Shown here one piece after another: positions 49,901 to 60,060 of a DNA stretch of 64,000 nucleotides (positions are counted from its first letter, which is position 1; every line of letters starts with the position of its first letter). The notes below the pieces were generated by a model. That model saw only the letters and a program-made list of their open reading frames with translations. It made no database searches and was not told where the DNA came from. A program made the position numbers and the translations under genes. The stretch is from Staphylococcus durrellii (GTDB lineage Bacteria > Bacillota > Bacilli > Staphylococcales > Staphylococcaceae), in the NCBI RefSeq assembly GCF_015594545.1, contig NZ_JADIIO010000001.1, forward strand, positions 1,240,001-1,304,000, written 5' to 3'.

Positions 49901-49943
49901 AAAAAGAACTAAACGTCGGTAGAGACGTTTAGTTCTTTTTTTA
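49901..49943. terminator. Bidirectional terminator after the DUF939 gene
   Basis: A 17-bp perfect stem (49901-49917 with 49924-49940) with loop GGTAGA has A's at its left foot and T's at its right. Confidence 0.92.
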
Positions 49944-50131
49944 TTAATTACAATACTTTTTATCATTAAAGAAGCTACCAAAAGGATTAAAACTTTTTGA
50001 CAGTTTAACTCAACACGAAAAAATAGTTTAGTGTTGAAATTGTAATATCATATACATCATTTAAATTAAAATCTAACTAAGACATTATTCATATAATTAA
50101 TCGTAATATAATTCGTAAAGTTTGTTATAGT

Positions 50132-50227
50132 TTATCCCATCATTGGTGCAAGACTTGATAAAATCAAAGCAATAACTACTGCAACTAACATGACAATTAT
50201 AATTGTTTTTAACACTTTATTACTCAA
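50132..50227 (-). CDS. 31-residue single-span membrane protein, Prli42-like
   Basis: The minus strand encodes 31 residues from TTG (50227-50225) after a strong GGAGG (plus 50236-50240) with 8 bases between. The protein opens MSNKVLKT, has one hydrophobic helix of about 20 residues and ends LAPMMG. This size and pattern (short charged N-terminus, then a single span) match Prli42, the tiny membrane anchor of the stressosome first described in Listeria and reported as conserved in Firmicutes. Staphylococci lack a full stressosome, so the role here is open. The gene stands alone between convergent and divergent neighbours. It is below common gene-calling length limits. Confidence 0.75.
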   Translation of the reverse strand: MSNKVLKTIIIVMLVAVVIALILSSLAPMMG

Positions 50228-50240
50228 TTGTTATTCCTCC

Positions 50241-50435
50241 ATATGATTTAAAATAATCAAAACACAATATCAAATATTGACATTACACATTTTATTATAA
50301 TTCCTACAAGAATAAAAGCAATCCACTAAGTTTGTTTTTAATCAAAAAGTTAGCTACACTTTATATGGCGTAACAATTGATATAATATTTTCTAATTTAT
50401 TTTTAGCAATATAAATTTTTAATGGGAGTGTCACG
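50241..50435. other. Divergent spacer between the 31-aa gene and the M20 peptidase
   Basis: This AT-rich divergent intergenic region should hold promoters for both genes. GATATAATATTTT near 50385 is a possible -10 for the peptidase. I cannot assign -35 elements with confidence. GGGAG before 50436 is the peptidase ribosome binding site. Confidence 0.35.
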
Positions 50436-51560
50436 ATGGTTAATAATGACAGACTATTGGCAACATTTTTAGAATTAGTGAAAATTGATTCTGAAACAGG
50501 TAATGAAGAAAAAATACAGCCAATTTTAAAAGAGAAACTCGAACAATTAAATGTTCAAGTTGAAGAAGACGAAGCAGGGCAATACGAATATCTAGGTGCA
50601 AACAACTTAATATGTACGTTGCATAGCACGATAGGTAATGAAAAAAGCGATAAAATTTATTTTACAAGTCATATGGATACCGTGGCGCCTGGTAACAATG
50701 TACAACCAATTGTAGCAGAAGATGGTTATATTTATTCAGACGGTACAACAGTACTAGGTGCTGATGATAAAGCGGGTTTAGCGGCAATCTTAGAAACTAT
50801 TGAAGTTATTAACGAACATCATTTACCCCATGGACAACTACAATTTGTTATAACAGTAGGTGAAGAATCAGGATTAGAAGGCGCTAAAGTTTTAAATTCA
50901 TCATTATTAGATGCTGATTATGGTTATGCAGTAGATGCTAGTTCTCCTGTAGGCACTACCGTTATAGGCGCTCCTACACAAATGAAATTATCTGCTACCA
51001 TATATGGTAAAAAGGCACATGCAAGTACGCCTGATATGGGAATTAGTGCAATTAATATCGCCGCTAAAGCTATAAGTGAAATGTCATTAGGGCGTATTGA
51101 TGATGAAACAACTGCTAATATCGGTCGATTCGAAGGTGGTTCTGCCACAAATGTTGTAGCAGATGAGGTAACTTTACAGGCAGAGGCACGCTCACATTCA
51201 GAAGACAAGATTAAAGAACAGGTTGCACATATGAAGCAAGTGTTTGAAAAGACAGCGCAAGAATACGGTTGTTCAGCTTCTGTTTCCATAAAAGAAAGTT
51301 ACAAAGGATTTAAAGTTGAACCCGAGACCAAAGTCGCACAAATTGCTACCGAGAGTGCACGTCAATTAAATTTAGATCCACAAATTAAAGTCGGCGGCGG
51401 CGGTTCAGACGCTAGTATTATTAATTCATATGGCATTGCTTCTGTTATTTTAGGTGTCGGTTATGAAAACATTCATGGTAAAAATGAAAGAATGGAAATA
51501 AAGTCTCTACAACTATTAGCGCAGCAATTATTAAAAATAGTTGAATTAACGCATCAATAA
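50436..51560 (+). CDS. M20-family metallopeptidase (PepT-like)
   Basis: This is a zinc-dependent exopeptidase of 374 residues resembling tripeptidase T and B. subtilis YqjE. The first zinc ligand region is FTSHMDTVAPG near residue 78, then GADDKAGLAA near residue 108, the catalytic and ligand glutamates in TVGEESGLEGAK near residue 140, and the dimerisation domain at about residues 175-290. GGGGSDASIIN near residue 322 and the late HGKNERM histidine complete the site. The exact peptide specificity is not readable from sequence. Confidence 0.9.
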   Translation: MVNNDRLLATFLELVKIDSETGNEEKIQPILKEKLEQLNVQVEEDEAGQYEYLGANNLICTLHSTIGNEKSDKIYFTSHMDTVAPGNNVQPIVAEDGYIYSDGTTVLGADDKAGLAAILETIEVINEHHLPHGQLQFVITVGEESGLEGAKVLNSSLLDADYGYAVDASSPVGTTVIGAPTQMKLSATIYGKKAHASTPDMGISAINIAAKAISEMSLGRIDDETTANIGRFEGGSATNVVADEVTLQAEARSHSEDKIKEQVAHMKQVFEKTAQEYGCSASVSIKESYKGFKVEPETKVAQIATESARQLNLDPQIKVGGGGSDASIINSYGIASVILGVGYENIHGKNERMEIKSLQLLAQQLLKIVELTHQ

Positions 51561-51650
51561 CGCATTAATATAGTAAAGCTGTTTTAGTGATGTAGTTAGT
51601 GCTTTGTGATACAATTAATCTGTAAACTTTAATTAAGAGAGGTTAGTAAT

Positions 51651-53060
51651 ATGACACAACAAATTGGTGTAGTAGGTTTAGCAGTAATGGGGAAAAACCT
51701 TGCTTGGAATATCGAATCACGCGGATATAGTGTTTCTGTATTCAACCGTTCTTCTGAAAAAACAGATGAAATGGTAAATGAATCTGAGGGTAAAAATATT
51801 CACCCAACATACTCAATTGAAGAGTTTGTAAAATCTTTAGAAAAACCCCGTAAAATCTTATTAATGGTTAAAGCTGGTCCAGCAACTGATGCTACGATAG
51901 ATAGCTTATTACCATTATTGGATAATGATGATATTTTAATCGACGGTGGTAATACAAATTACGAAAACACAATTAGAAGAAATAAAGCCCTTGCCGAAAG
52001 TGGCGTTAACTTTATCGGTATGGGTGTTTCAGGTGGCGAAGTTGGTGCGTTAACAGGACCATCATTAATGCCAGGTGGACAAAAAGAAGCTTTCGATAAA
52101 GTAAGCGATATATTAGAAGCTATCTCAGCTAAAGCTGACGATGGTGCACCATGTGTTGCTTATATTGGACCAAATGGTGCCGGACATTACGTTAAAATGG
52201 TACACAATGGTATCGAATATGCTGATATGCAATTAATTGCTGAAAGTTACGCAATGATGAAAGATTTACTTGGCATGTCACACGAAGCAATTTCTCAAAC
52301 ATTTAAAGATTGGAATGCTGGCGAACTTTCAAGTTACTTAATTGAAATTACAGGTGACATCTTCACTAAATTAGATGAAGGTAACGACGAAGCATTAGTC
52401 GAAAAAATCTTAGATACAGCTGGCCAAAAGGGTACTGGTAAATGGACTTCAATCAATGCCCTTGAATTAGGTATTCCATTAACAATTATTACTGAATCCG
52501 TATTTGCTAGATTTATTTCTTCAATTAAAGAAGAACGTGTTAATGCATCTAAACAATTAAATGGTCCAAGTGCTAATTTCCAAGGTAACAAAGAAGAATT
52601 CTTAGAAAAAATCCGTAAAGCTTTATACATGAGTAAGATTTGTTCATATGCACAAGGATTTACTCAAATGAAAAAAGCTAGCGAAGATAACGACTGGAAC
52701 TTAAAATTGGGCGACTTAGCTATGATTTGGAGAGAAGGTTGCATTATTCGTGCACAATTCTTACAAAAGATTAAAGACGCTTTTGATAACGATACTAACT
52801 TACAAAACTTATTGTTGGACCCTTACTTCAAAGATATCGTTACAAACTATCAAGATGCACTACGTGATGTAGTAGCTACTGGCGTACAAAATGGTGTACC
52901 AACACCTGGATTCTCTGCTAGTATTAACTATTTCGATAGCTACCGCTCAGAAAACCTACCAGCAAACTTAATTCAAGCTCAACGCGACTACTTTGGTGCT
53001 CATACTTATGAACGTAAAGATCGCGAAGGTGTATTCCATACACAATGGGTAGAAGAATAA
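51651..53060 (+). CDS. gnd: 6-phosphogluconate dehydrogenase (decarboxylating)
   Basis: This enzyme makes ribulose 5-phosphate and NADPH in the pentose phosphate pathway; its partner zwf is 3.4 kb downstream on the other strand. The NADP-binding [17 protein letters not shown] opens the protein, [18 protein letters not shown] lies near residue 128, and the catalytic lysine is in [19 protein letters not shown] near residue 183. The 469-residue length is typical. AGAGAGGT precedes the ATG and a terminator follows. It is monocistronic. Confidence 0.97.
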   Translation: MTQQIGVVGLAVMGKNLAWNIESRGYSVSVFNRSSEKTDEMVNESEGKNIHPTYSIEEFVKSLEKPRKILLMVKAGPATDATIDSLLPLLDNDDILIDGGNTNYENTIRRNKALAESGVNFIGMGVSGGEVGALTGPSLMPGGQKEAFDKVSDILEAISAKADDGAPCVAYIGPNGAGHYVKMVHNGIEYADMQLIAESYAMMKDLLGMSHEAISQTFKDWNAGELSSYLIEITGDIFTKLDEGNDEALVEKILDTAGQKGTGKWTSINALELGIPLTIITESVFARFISSIKEERVNASKQLNGPSANFQGNKEEFLEKIRKALYMSKICSYAQGFTQMKKASEDNDWNLKLGDLAMIWREGCIIRAQFLQKIKDAFDNDTNLQNLLLDPYFKDIVTNYQDALRDVVATGVQNGVPTPGFSASINYFDSYRSENLPANLIQAQRDYFGAHTYERKDREGVFHTQWVEE

Positions 53061-53082
53061 TATTTTAATTCATCATATAATT

Positions 53083-53117
53083 ACAAGACATTCAACAATT
53101 GGATGTCTTGTTTTTTT
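53083..53117 (+). terminator. Terminator after gnd
   Basis: CAAGACAT (53084-53091) pairs with ATGTCTTG (53103-53110), followed by seven or more T's. Confidence 0.88.
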
Positions 53118-53127
53118 ACAAAATCAA

Positions 53128-53178
53128 AAGCAAACGTTTACATAGTCATTTTGATAAGAGTAAAATCAATAGTATAAT
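53128..53178 (+). promoter_or_regulatory. malA promoter with upstream cre-like site
   Basis: AAGCAAACGTTTACA (53128-53142) matches the cre consensus with one mismatch. It is followed 8 bases later by TTGATA (53151-53156) and, after 16 bases, TATAAT (53173-53178). CcpA-dependent control of the downstream alpha-glucosidase is therefore likely. Confidence 0.7.
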
Positions 53179-53230
53179 GAGGATATACTTAGTAGTATTA
53201 GTACATTTATAAGCACAAAGGAGCATGATC

Positions 53231-54883
53231 ATGCAAAGTAAACAATGGTGGAAAGAAGTTGTAGCCTATCAAGTTTATCCTCGTAGTTTTAATGATTCAA
53301 ATCATGACGGTATTGGAGACTTACGAGGCGTTATAAAAAAATTGGATTACTTACAAGATTTAGGTATTGATGTAATTTGGTTAAGCCCTATGTATAAATC
53401 TCCTAATGATGATAATGGATATGATATAAGTGATTATCAAGATATAATGGATGAATTTGGTACTATGGAAGATTTTGATGAACTATTAACGTCAATTCAT
53501 AACAGAGGGATGAAATTAATTTTAGATTTAGTCGTTAATCATACTTCTGACGAGCATCCTTGGTTTATTGAATCACGCTCTAGTAAGGATAATGCGAAGA
53601 GAGATTGGTATATTTGGAAAGATCCACAATCAGATGGTAGTGAGCCCACGAATTGGGAAAGCATCTTTAATGGTTCTACTTGGGAATATGATAGTAAAAC
53701 AGGTCAATATTATTTTCATTTATTTAGTAAAAAACAACCCGACTTAAATTGGGAGAATCCGAATGTCAGAGCAGCAATTACCTCAATGATGAATTGGTGG
53801 TTTGATAAAGGGATCGATGGTTTTAGAGTTGATGCGATTACTCACATTAAAAAATCTTTCGAATATGGAGATTTGGAATCAAAACCGAACCAAAAATATG
53901 TGCCAGCTTTTGACGTCGCAATGAATCAACCGGGCATTCATCAATGGTTACAAGAATTAAAAATGCAAAGTTTAAAAAAATATGACATTATGACAGTTGG
54001 AGAAGCAAACGGTGTAAGTACTGAAGATGCAGATTTATGGGTTGGGGAACACAATGGCAAATTTAATATGATTTTCCAATTTGAACATTTAGGCCTTTGG
54101 AACACTGGTGATGTAAAATTCGATGTTTTATCGTATAAACAGGTATTAAATCGTTGGCAACAAAGGCTAGCAAATAATGGATGGAATGCTTTATTCATAG
54201 AAAATCACGATCAACCAAGAAGGGTGTCGACATGGGGTAACGATGAACAATATTGGTATGAATCCGCCACAAGTCATGCCATTGCTTACTTTTTACAACA
54301 AGGTACATCATTTATTTATCAAGGCCAAGAAATTGGCATGACCAATTATCCTTTTGATAGTATAGAGACTTTTAACGATGTTGCTGTAGTAAATGAATAT
54401 AATATCGTAAAAGAACAAGGTGGCGATGTAAACGCCTTACTAAACAAACACAAAATGGAGAATAGGGATAATGCACGTACACCAATGCAATGGAATGACA
54501 AACATTATGCTGGATTTTCTACCGTTGAACCTTGGTTCCCAGTAAACCCTAATTACAAAACAATCAATGTAGCACAACAACAAAACAATAAACATTCGAT
54601 ATTAACTTTTTATAAAAAGTTAATTCAATTAAAAAAATCTGATGATTTATATATTTATGGAAATTTCGAATTAGTTGATGCTGAAAATCCTAAAGTATTT
54701 GCCTACACTAGAACTTTAAATGAAAAACGTGCATTAATTGTAGCTAATTTAACAGGTGATAAGGCATCACTAAACTTTGAAACAATGATTGATAATAAAG
54801 TTGTTGAATTACATAATTATAATAATGATGTTGATCTTAATAATTTAAAACCATATGAAGCTTTTGTATTGCAACTATACTAG
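53231..54883 (+). CDS. malA: Alpha-glucosidase (GH13, MalA-like)
   Basis: This is a cytoplasmic GH13 enzyme that releases glucose from maltose or short malto-oligosaccharides. The catalytic residues are nucleophile D201 (GFRVDAIT), acid/base E258 (TVGEANG) and D327 (ENHDQPR). Other conserved GH13 segments are VVAYQVYPRSFNDSNHDGIGDLRG at the start and LVVNHTSDEH near residue 100. Specificity for alpha-1,4 versus alpha-1,6 bonds cannot be settled here; oligo-1,6-glucosidase is the main alternative. ATG at 53231 lies 7 bases after AAGGAG. Unlike S. xylosus malR-malA, no regulator gene precedes it. Confidence 0.9.
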   Translation: MQSKQWWKEVVAYQVYPRSFNDSNHDGIGDLRGVIKKLDYLQDLGIDVIWLSPMYKSPNDDNGYDISDYQDIMDEFGTMEDFDELLTSIHNRGMKLILDLVVNHTSDEHPWFIESRSSKDNAKRDWYIWKDPQSDGSEPTNWESIFNGSTWEYDSKTGQYYFHLFSKKQPDLNWENPNVRAAITSMMNWWFDKGIDGFRVDAITHIKKSFEYGDLESKPNQKYVPAFDVAMNQPGIHQWLQELKMQSLKKYDIMTVGEANGVSTEDADLWVGEHNGKFNMIFQFEHLGLWNTGDVKFDVLSYKQVLNRWQQRLANNGWNALFIENHDQPRRVSTWGNDEQYWYESATSHAIAYFLQQGTSFIYQGQEIGMTNYPFDSIETFNDVAVVNEYNIVKEQGGDVNALLNKHKMENRDNARTPMQWNDKHYAGFSTVEPWFPVNPNYKTINVAQQQNNKHSILTFYKKLIQLKKSDDLYIYGNFELVDAENPKVFAYTRTLNEKRALIVANLTGDKASLNFETMIDNKVVELHNYNNDVDLNNLKPYEAFVLQLY

Positions 54884-55116
54884 TTCAATATGATTTCAAA
54901 TTGTCGTTATCTCATAACATCTCTAATTATATAACAATGTTTTTAGATATTATTATACTGAAATATCTTTACATCCAATTTAAAAGATATTTAGTGTGTA
55001 GAATCAGATATTAAAGCAGCTGCTCATCAAAAACACTTAACACTTATTATTCCAAAAACTTCGTCCATAGCTTTTATAGGCAAAGTTTTAGAGACAAACG
55101 GGTAACATACTAGTAT
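54884..55116. other. Spacer after malA
   Basis: This AT-rich sequence has no supported gene or element. Terminator-like hairpins begin only at 55117, about 230 bases after the malA stop. Confidence 0.4.
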
Positions 55117-55163
55117 CTACTTATCTGAATATAGTATCAACGTTTGTAGATAAGTAGTTTTTT
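55117..55163 (+). terminator. Terminator-like hairpin downstream of malA
   Basis: CTACTTATCT (55117-55126) pairs with AGATAAGTAG (55148-55157), followed by six T's. Confidence 0.7.
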
Positions 55164-55172
55164 AGCAAATTG

Positions 55173-55202
55173 TACCTGTATTAATTTAAATTAATACAGG
55201 TA
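55173..55202. repeat. 30-bp perfect palindrome
   Basis: The sequence from 55173 to 55202 is its own reverse complement over 30 bases (arms TACCTGTATTAATTT and complement, no loop). It could be a cruciform-prone site, a protein-binding site or a transcript end structure. Confidence 0.75.
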
Positions 55203-55252
55203 TAAATGCTCAACTTTCAATAAACATATTATTAATAACTAACTTTGATAAC

Positions 55253-55311
55253 AAAAAATCTAGTACATTACATTTTTTAAAGATTAATAAGTGTAATGTA
55301 CTAGATTTTTA
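55253..55311. terminator. Bidirectional terminator before the AraC-family gene end
   Basis: A long stem based on AAAATCTAGTACATTACA (55254-55272 region) and TGTAATGTACTAGATTTT (55292-55310 region) is flanked by A's on the left and T's on the right. It ends the minus-strand regulator gene. Confidence 0.85.
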
Positions 55312-55314
55312 TTA

Positions 55315-56178
55315 TTAGTCATTGTAATCGTCTTGATTTACAGGTAACCATAATTGCACTTTCGTAAAACTATCATCAAATGAAATGTCAAAAGGATAAA
55401 CTTCGACGTATAAACTATCTCGTTTATAAGGTAATGTCATTTGAAGACTTGTTTCAATGTAATACCAAGCTTCATTTGTTATATAATCAATTTCACCTTG
55501 TAAATTAAACTTAGCATATTGTCGCTCTGGTAAATAACGACTTTCTAAGTGTTCTGGATAACGATCGCTTGGAACACCTATAAATATTTCTACGCCATAT
55601 TCTAATGGGCAACTAATGACGAAAATTTCATGTGGACTCACATTATTATAGCGCTCTAACTCTTTTATCTTGCCTTCAACCAATAAATCTTCAAGAATAT
55701 CTGGAATTTTAAAAGGATTTTCAATATGTGCTGCATTAATAAATTCAGCGTACCCCACTAAATTCATTCCGTTAATCGTTTCTAATCTATATGAATGAGG
55801 TGGTTTTTCCGTTGTAGTAATTTTTAAGTACTGTCTATTTTTTATATTTAATTGTTCTTTTTTAGCATTAGCTTGTAACGGAGATATACCATGATACTTA
55901 CTGAATTCATTGGCAAAATCATTTACGGTTGGATAGTGGTATTTTTTTGCAATATCAACCATTCTATTAGAACTTGTAATCAGTTCTTGTGCCGCTATTG
56001 TCATCTTTCGCGCAAGTGCATATTCAGAAGGCGACTGACCAACAATCATTTTAAAACTTTGATCTAAATGATACGGTGAAAGACCAACGTAATCACTAAG
56101 TTGTTGCATATTAAATTGCTCTAGCAAATGATCTTCAATATAAACAATTGCTTGTTGTATTTGCTTGATAACGTCCAA
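55315..56178 (-). CDS. AraC-family regulator with GyrI-like effector domain
   Basis: This is a 287-residue transcription regulator. The N-terminal AraC helix-turn-helix pair covers about residues 5-100 (FNMQQLSDYVGLSPYHLDQSFKMIVGQSP, then IAKKYHYPTVNDFANEFSKYHGISP). The C-terminal about 150 residues form a GyrI-like ligand-binding domain with the LVGYAEF strand. TTG at 56178 on the minus strand follows AGGAG; in-frame codons upstream to 56223 are before the ribosome binding site. The ligand and target genes are unknown. It lies between malA and zwf but nothing links it to sugar metabolism directly. Confidence 0.87.
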   Translation of the reverse strand: MDVIKQIQQAIVYIEDHLLEQFNMQQLSDYVGLSPYHLDQSFKMIVGQSPSEYALARKMTIAAQELITSSNRMVDIAKKYHYPTVNDFANEFSKYHGISPLQANAKKEQLNIKNRQYLKITTTEKPPHSYRLETINGMNLVGYAEFINAAHIENPFKIPDILEDLLVEGKIKELERYNNVSPHEIFVISCPLEYGVEIFIGVPSDRYPEHLESRYLPERQYAKFNLQGEIDYITNEAWYYIETSLQMTLPYKRDSLYVEVYPFDISFDDSFTKVQLWLPVNQDDYND

Positions 56179-56385
56179 AACTTCCACTCCTAAAAATCTA
56201 ACAATGTAAACATAAGAAATCAATTCTAGTATATTTTATGTTTCACTCTATTTAATATTATTATAGATGTTTCCTTAATAGTTTACACCATTTCTTCACA
56301 TCTGACATCTAAAGTGCTAGTATCTGTGAAGCTAAAAACACTTATTTATAATTTGAATTATATAATAACACATGTGAAAGACATT

Positions 56386-56432
56386 AAAAAAGCGACAACA
56401 ACAGTGTACTTCTACACTATTGCCATCGCAAA
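56386..56432 (-). terminator. Terminator of zwf
   Basis: On the minus strand a stem based on GCGATGGCAATAGTGTA and TACACTGTTGTTGTCGC (some mismatches, loop GAAG) is followed by six U's. Confidence 0.82.
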
Positions 56433-56450
56433 AAATCATATTATAATTTA

Positions 56451-57935
56451 TTAATGGATATCTTCCCACCAATGGAAGCCATCTCTACTTAATAACATAT
56501 CACTTTCTAGCGGGCCATTAGTACCTGCTTCATAGTTAGGGAAGTCTGGTTCTGTTTTATCCCAGTATCCTTGAATAGCGTCAACAAATTTCCATGTTGA
56601 TTTTAATTCTTCCCAATGCGTAAAGTTAGTAGCATCACCATTTAAACAATCGAATAGTAAGTTTTCATACGCATCGACAGTGTTCATTTTATCTTGAGCA
56701 CTCATAGCATAAGATAATTGAACTGGCTCTGTTTCAATTCCTTGAACATTCTTTTTAGCATTTAAATGTAAAGAAACACCTTCATTTGGTTGAATATTAA
56801 TCACTAATAAGTTTGAATCTAACTTTTTATCAGTTTCATAGTATAAGTTCATAGGTACTTCTTTAAACTCAACTACGACTTGAATCGTTTTGCTCTTCAT
56901 ACGTTTACCAGTTCGAATGTAGAAGGGTACACCAGCCCATCTAAAATTATCAATTGTTAATTTACCTGAAACAAAAGTAGGGGTTGTTGAATCTCCGGCT
57001 ACACGTTCTTCATCACGGTATTTTTTTACTTCTTGTCCACCAATAATACCTTGGTCATACTGACCTCTAACAAAGTTTTGGCTAACTTCATCTGGAGCTA
57101 ATTCTCTTAATGATTTTAGTGCCTTAACTTTTTCAGCTCGGATATCTTCACTTTGTAGACTTATTGGTGCTTCCATAGCTAATAAAGCTACCATTTGTAA
57201 CATATGGTTTTGAACCATATCTTTTAATGCACCACTTGATTCATAATAACCACCTCTGTCTTCAACACCAAGTATTTCAGAAGAAGTAATTTGAATGTTT
57301 GAAATATATTTATTATTCCATAATGGTTCGAACATCGCATTAGCAAAACGTAGCACTTCAATGTTTTGAACCATGTCTTTACCTAAGTAATGGTCGATAC
57401 GATATATTTCTTCCTCTTTAAATGAACGACGTAATTGTTCGTTTAATTGTTCTGCTGATTTAAGGTCTGAGCCGAATGGTTTTTCAATAACTAAACGTTT
57501 AAAGCCATCAGTATCAGTTAATCCTGATGATTTCAAGTAATCAGAAATTTCACCAAAGAATTTAGGTGCCATAGCTAAATAGAATAATCTATTACCTTCA
57601 AGTTTAAATTCTTTATCTAAATTGTTACTGTATTCTAATAAAGATTCGTAACTCGCTTCATCACTAACATCGTGTCTGTGATAAAATACGTGTTCCATAA
57701 ATTTATCTAAATGTTTAGTGTTTTTTACATGTTCTTGAATTGATGACTTCACTTGACTACGGAAATCATCGTTCGAAATATCTCTTCTGCCGATTCCAAT
57801 AATTGCAATTTGTTCATTTAAATTTTCTTGTTGATATAAATGGAATAACGATGGAAATAATTTTCTATGGCTCAAATCACCAGTCGCTCCGAATATAGTA
57901 ATTAAACAAGGAATGTTCTTATTTCTAGTACTCAA
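56451..57935 (-). CDS. zwf: Glucose-6-phosphate 1-dehydrogenase
   Basis: This is the first enzyme of the oxidative pentose phosphate pathway, making NADPH. The nucleotide-binding [16 protein letters not shown] is at the N-terminus and the active-site [16 protein letters not shown] lies near residue 177, containing the catalytic histidine region. The 494-residue length is typical. It is divergent from rnz with about 150 bases between start codons, a conserved staphylococcal arrangement. Together with gnd and glcK it completes a route from glucose to ribulose 5-phosphate within this window. Confidence 0.97.
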   Translation of the reverse strand: MSTRNKNIPCLITIFGATGDLSHRKLFPSLFHLYQQENLNEQIAIIGIGRRDISNDDFRSQVKSSIQEHVKNTKHLDKFMEHVFYHRHDVSDEASYESLLEYSNNLDKEFKLEGNRLFYLAMAPKFFGEISDYLKSSGLTDTDGFKRLVIEKPFGSDLKSAEQLNEQLRRSFKEEEIYRIDHYLGKDMVQNIEVLRFANAMFEPLWNNKYISNIQITSSEILGVEDRGGYYESSGALKDMVQNHMLQMVALLAMEAPISLQSEDIRAEKVKALKSLRELAPDEVSQNFVRGQYDQGIIGGQEVKKYRDEERVAGDSTTPTFVSGKLTIDNFRWAGVPFYIRTGKRMKSKTIQVVVEFKEVPMNLYYETDKKLDSNLLVINIQPNEGVSLHLNAKKNVQGIETEPVQLSYAMSAQDKMNTVDAYENLLFDCLNGDATNFTHWEELKSTWKFVDAIQGYWDKTEPDFPNYEAGTNGPLESDMLLSRDGFHWWEDIH

Positions 57936-58086
57936 GTTAAAAACCTCAATTCTTTTTAAAATCTGCTTTAATTATAGAACAATTATTACCATAGTTCATA
58001 TAATTTTGCTTGAAAACAATTTTCTCTTTATTATAACATTATTCTTTATATATGCTAAAATATGTTCAAGAAGAGGAGGCTCATGC

Positions 58087-59007
58087 ATGGAAATAACTTT
58101 TTTTGGTACTAGTGCAGGTTTACCTACGAAAGAGCGTAACACTCAAGCAATTGCACTTAATTTAGAACCTTACATTAATAATATATGGTTATTTGATGTA
58201 GGCGAAGCAACACAACACCAGATTCTGCACCATTCTATAAAATTAGGTAAGGTCAATCACATCTTTATTACTCATATGCATGGTGATCATATTTTTGGGC
58301 TTCCTGGTATATTAACTACACGTTCTTTTCAAGGTGGGGAAGGTAAGCCTTTAACTATTATTGGACCCAAAGGGATTAAGGAATATGTTGAAACGACATT
58401 ACGTGTATCTGAATCACGCTTAAATTATCCATTAACGTTTATCGAAATTGACACTCATTTTGCTTACCAACATAACGGTTTTACAGTAACAGCTAATTTA
58501 TTAAATCACGGTATACCTTCATATGGATACCGCATCGAAGCACCTTATACACCCGGCAAAATAGATGTAGCAGCATTAAAAAATATTGGCCTTGAACCTG
58601 GGCCAAAATATCAAGAAATAAAAGCCAATGATACATTTGAATACAAAGGATTAATTTATGATTCGAATGATTTCAAAGGGGATCCAATTCGTGGTCCGAT
58701 CATTGCAATATTTGGAGATACTAAGCCGTGTATGAATGAGTATTTAATTGCTAATGATGCAGATGTTATGGTACATGAGGGTACTTATTTAGAGGGAGAC
58801 AAAACATTAGCTAATAATTATAATCATAGTCATATAGATGATGTATTCGAATTAATGGAACGCGCTAACGTTAAACATACACTCATTACACACATTAGCA
58901 ACCGATATACATTCGAAGAGGTAGAACAAATTTATAATGACTTAGTTCACGAGCGACAACAGTCTAATTACAAATTCGTAAGCGATTTTGATTCATATAA
59001 ATTTTAA
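58087..59007 (+). CDS. rnz: Ribonuclease Z
   Basis: RNase Z removes 3' trailers from tRNA precursors lacking an encoded CCA. The MBL-fold zinc motif is [13 protein letters not shown] near residue 63, and further ligands lie in HGI, FGDTKP and HSHIDD; the exosite insertion spans about residues 145-190. ATG at 58087 follows GAGGAGG and gives the standard 306 residues; the reading frame upstream has no ribosome binding site. It ends in a terminator shared with proC. Confidence 0.96.
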   Translation: MEITFFGTSAGLPTKERNTQAIALNLEPYINNIWLFDVGEATQHQILHHSIKLGKVNHIFITHMHGDHIFGLPGILTTRSFQGGEGKPLTIIGPKGIKEYVETTLRVSESRLNYPLTFIEIDTHFAYQHNGFTVTANLLNHGIPSYGYRIEAPYTPGKIDVAALKNIGLEPGPKYQEIKANDTFEYKGLIYDSNDFKGDPIRGPIIAIFGDTKPCMNEYLIANDADVMVHEGTYLEGDKTLANNYNHSHIDDVFELMERANVKHTLITHISNRYTFEEVEQIYNDLVHERQQSNYKFVSDFDSYKF

Positions 59008-59035
59008 ATGTAGTACTTATCACTAAAATTACAAA

Positions 59036-59085
59036 TTAAAAAGAATGGGATAGACGCTCTTATATGCGCCTATCCCATTCTTTAG
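59036..59085. terminator. Bidirectional terminator between rnz and proC
   Basis: AAAGAATGGGATAG (59040-59053) pairs with CTATCCCATTCTTT (59070-59083); A's flank the left and T's the right side. Confidence 0.92.
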
Positions 59086-59099
59086 AATATTAGTGAACT

Positions 59100-59918
59100 T
59101 TAATCATCATCATCCTGGTTCGATAATTCAATGCTTCTATTCACAGCGGACCGTAAGCAATCTTCAAAAATACCTTTAATATCATATTCTGATAATGCAT
59201 TTAATCCAGCTTGTGTAGTTCCGCCCTTAGAAGTAATATTTTTACGTAATTGTCCCATGCTTAATTCTGATCTTTCAATCATTTTACTCGTACCAATAAT
59301 TAAGTTTCTAATTGATTCTTCTACTTGGTCTTTTTCTAATCCTAAACGTGTACCAGCAGTAACGTATTGCTCAAAAACATGATATAAAAATGCTGGACCG
59401 CTTCCTGTTATTGCTGTTACCTGATGCAAATTATCTTCTGACACTTCAATGGCAGAACCAAATGCATTAATTAAACCATCAACTTCATCTTTAGAAGTTG
59501 CGCCGAAATTACCCGAGAAACTAATACCTGTCACAGAATGACCGACATGTGCATTTGTGTTAGGCATAATACGTGCAACTGGATTTTTAGTATTTAATTG
59601 TTCCCTAATGTAGTCCATTGGTAAACCAGCCATAATTGAGATAAATTTATTTTTATCAGTAATATAGGGTCTAATTCTTTCTGCTAACGCTTCAAAATCA
59701 TGTGGTTTTGTACCTATGAATACGTAATCTGCTTTTGCAAGCAATGCTTTATCATCATAGCTATAATTAACACCTAATTGTTGCGCATAATCCTTTAAAG
59801 CTTGCTCATTAGATCTATTAGTTAAATAGATATCATTAGAGTCAATCACATTTGAATTAACTATCCCTGTAAAAATGGCATGTGCCATATTGCCTGCTCC
59901 GTAAAACACTAGTTTCAT
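59100..59918 (-). CDS. proC: Pyrroline-5-carboxylate reductase
   Basis: This enzyme reduces pyrroline-5-carboxylate to proline with NAD(P)H. The Rossmann motif FYGAGNMAHAI is at the N-terminus, FIGTKPHDFE near residue 71 and the family signature around residues 220-245 contains ITSKGGTTQAGLNAL. The 272-residue length is normal. It converges on rnz and diverges from the SDR gene. AAGGAAGTG before the ATG (minus strand) serves as ribosome binding site. A short acidic tail (DQDDDD) closes the protein. Confidence 0.95.
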   Translation of the reverse strand: MKLVFYGAGNMAHAIFTGIVNSNVIDSNDIYLTNRSNEQALKDYAQQLGVNYSYDDKALLAKADYVFIGTKPHDFEALAERIRPYITDKNKFISIMAGLPMDYIREQLNTKNPVARIMPNTNAHVGHSVTGISFSGNFGATSKDEVDGLINAFGSAIEVSEDNLHQVTAITGSGPAFLYHVFEQYVTAGTRLGLEKDQVEESIRNLIIGTSKMIERSELSMGQLRKNITSKGGTTQAGLNALSEYDIKGIFEDCLRSAVNRSIELSNQDDDD

Positions 59919-60060
59919 GTAGAATCAACACTTCCTTGTTATGTGATGTTTCCATACTAACATAGTTACACTATTTTCCTAATAATTATATGCAATTATT
60001 TACAAAATCAAGAAATAAACTTATACTTTGTAAAATAAAAATAAAGAGTGAGGTGGTTCT

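Noticed and set aside
57913..58086. 58-codon N-terminal extension of rnz
   Set aside because: It overlaps the zwf start on the other strand and the true ATG at 58087 has a strong GAGGAGG; the extension has no family counterpart.
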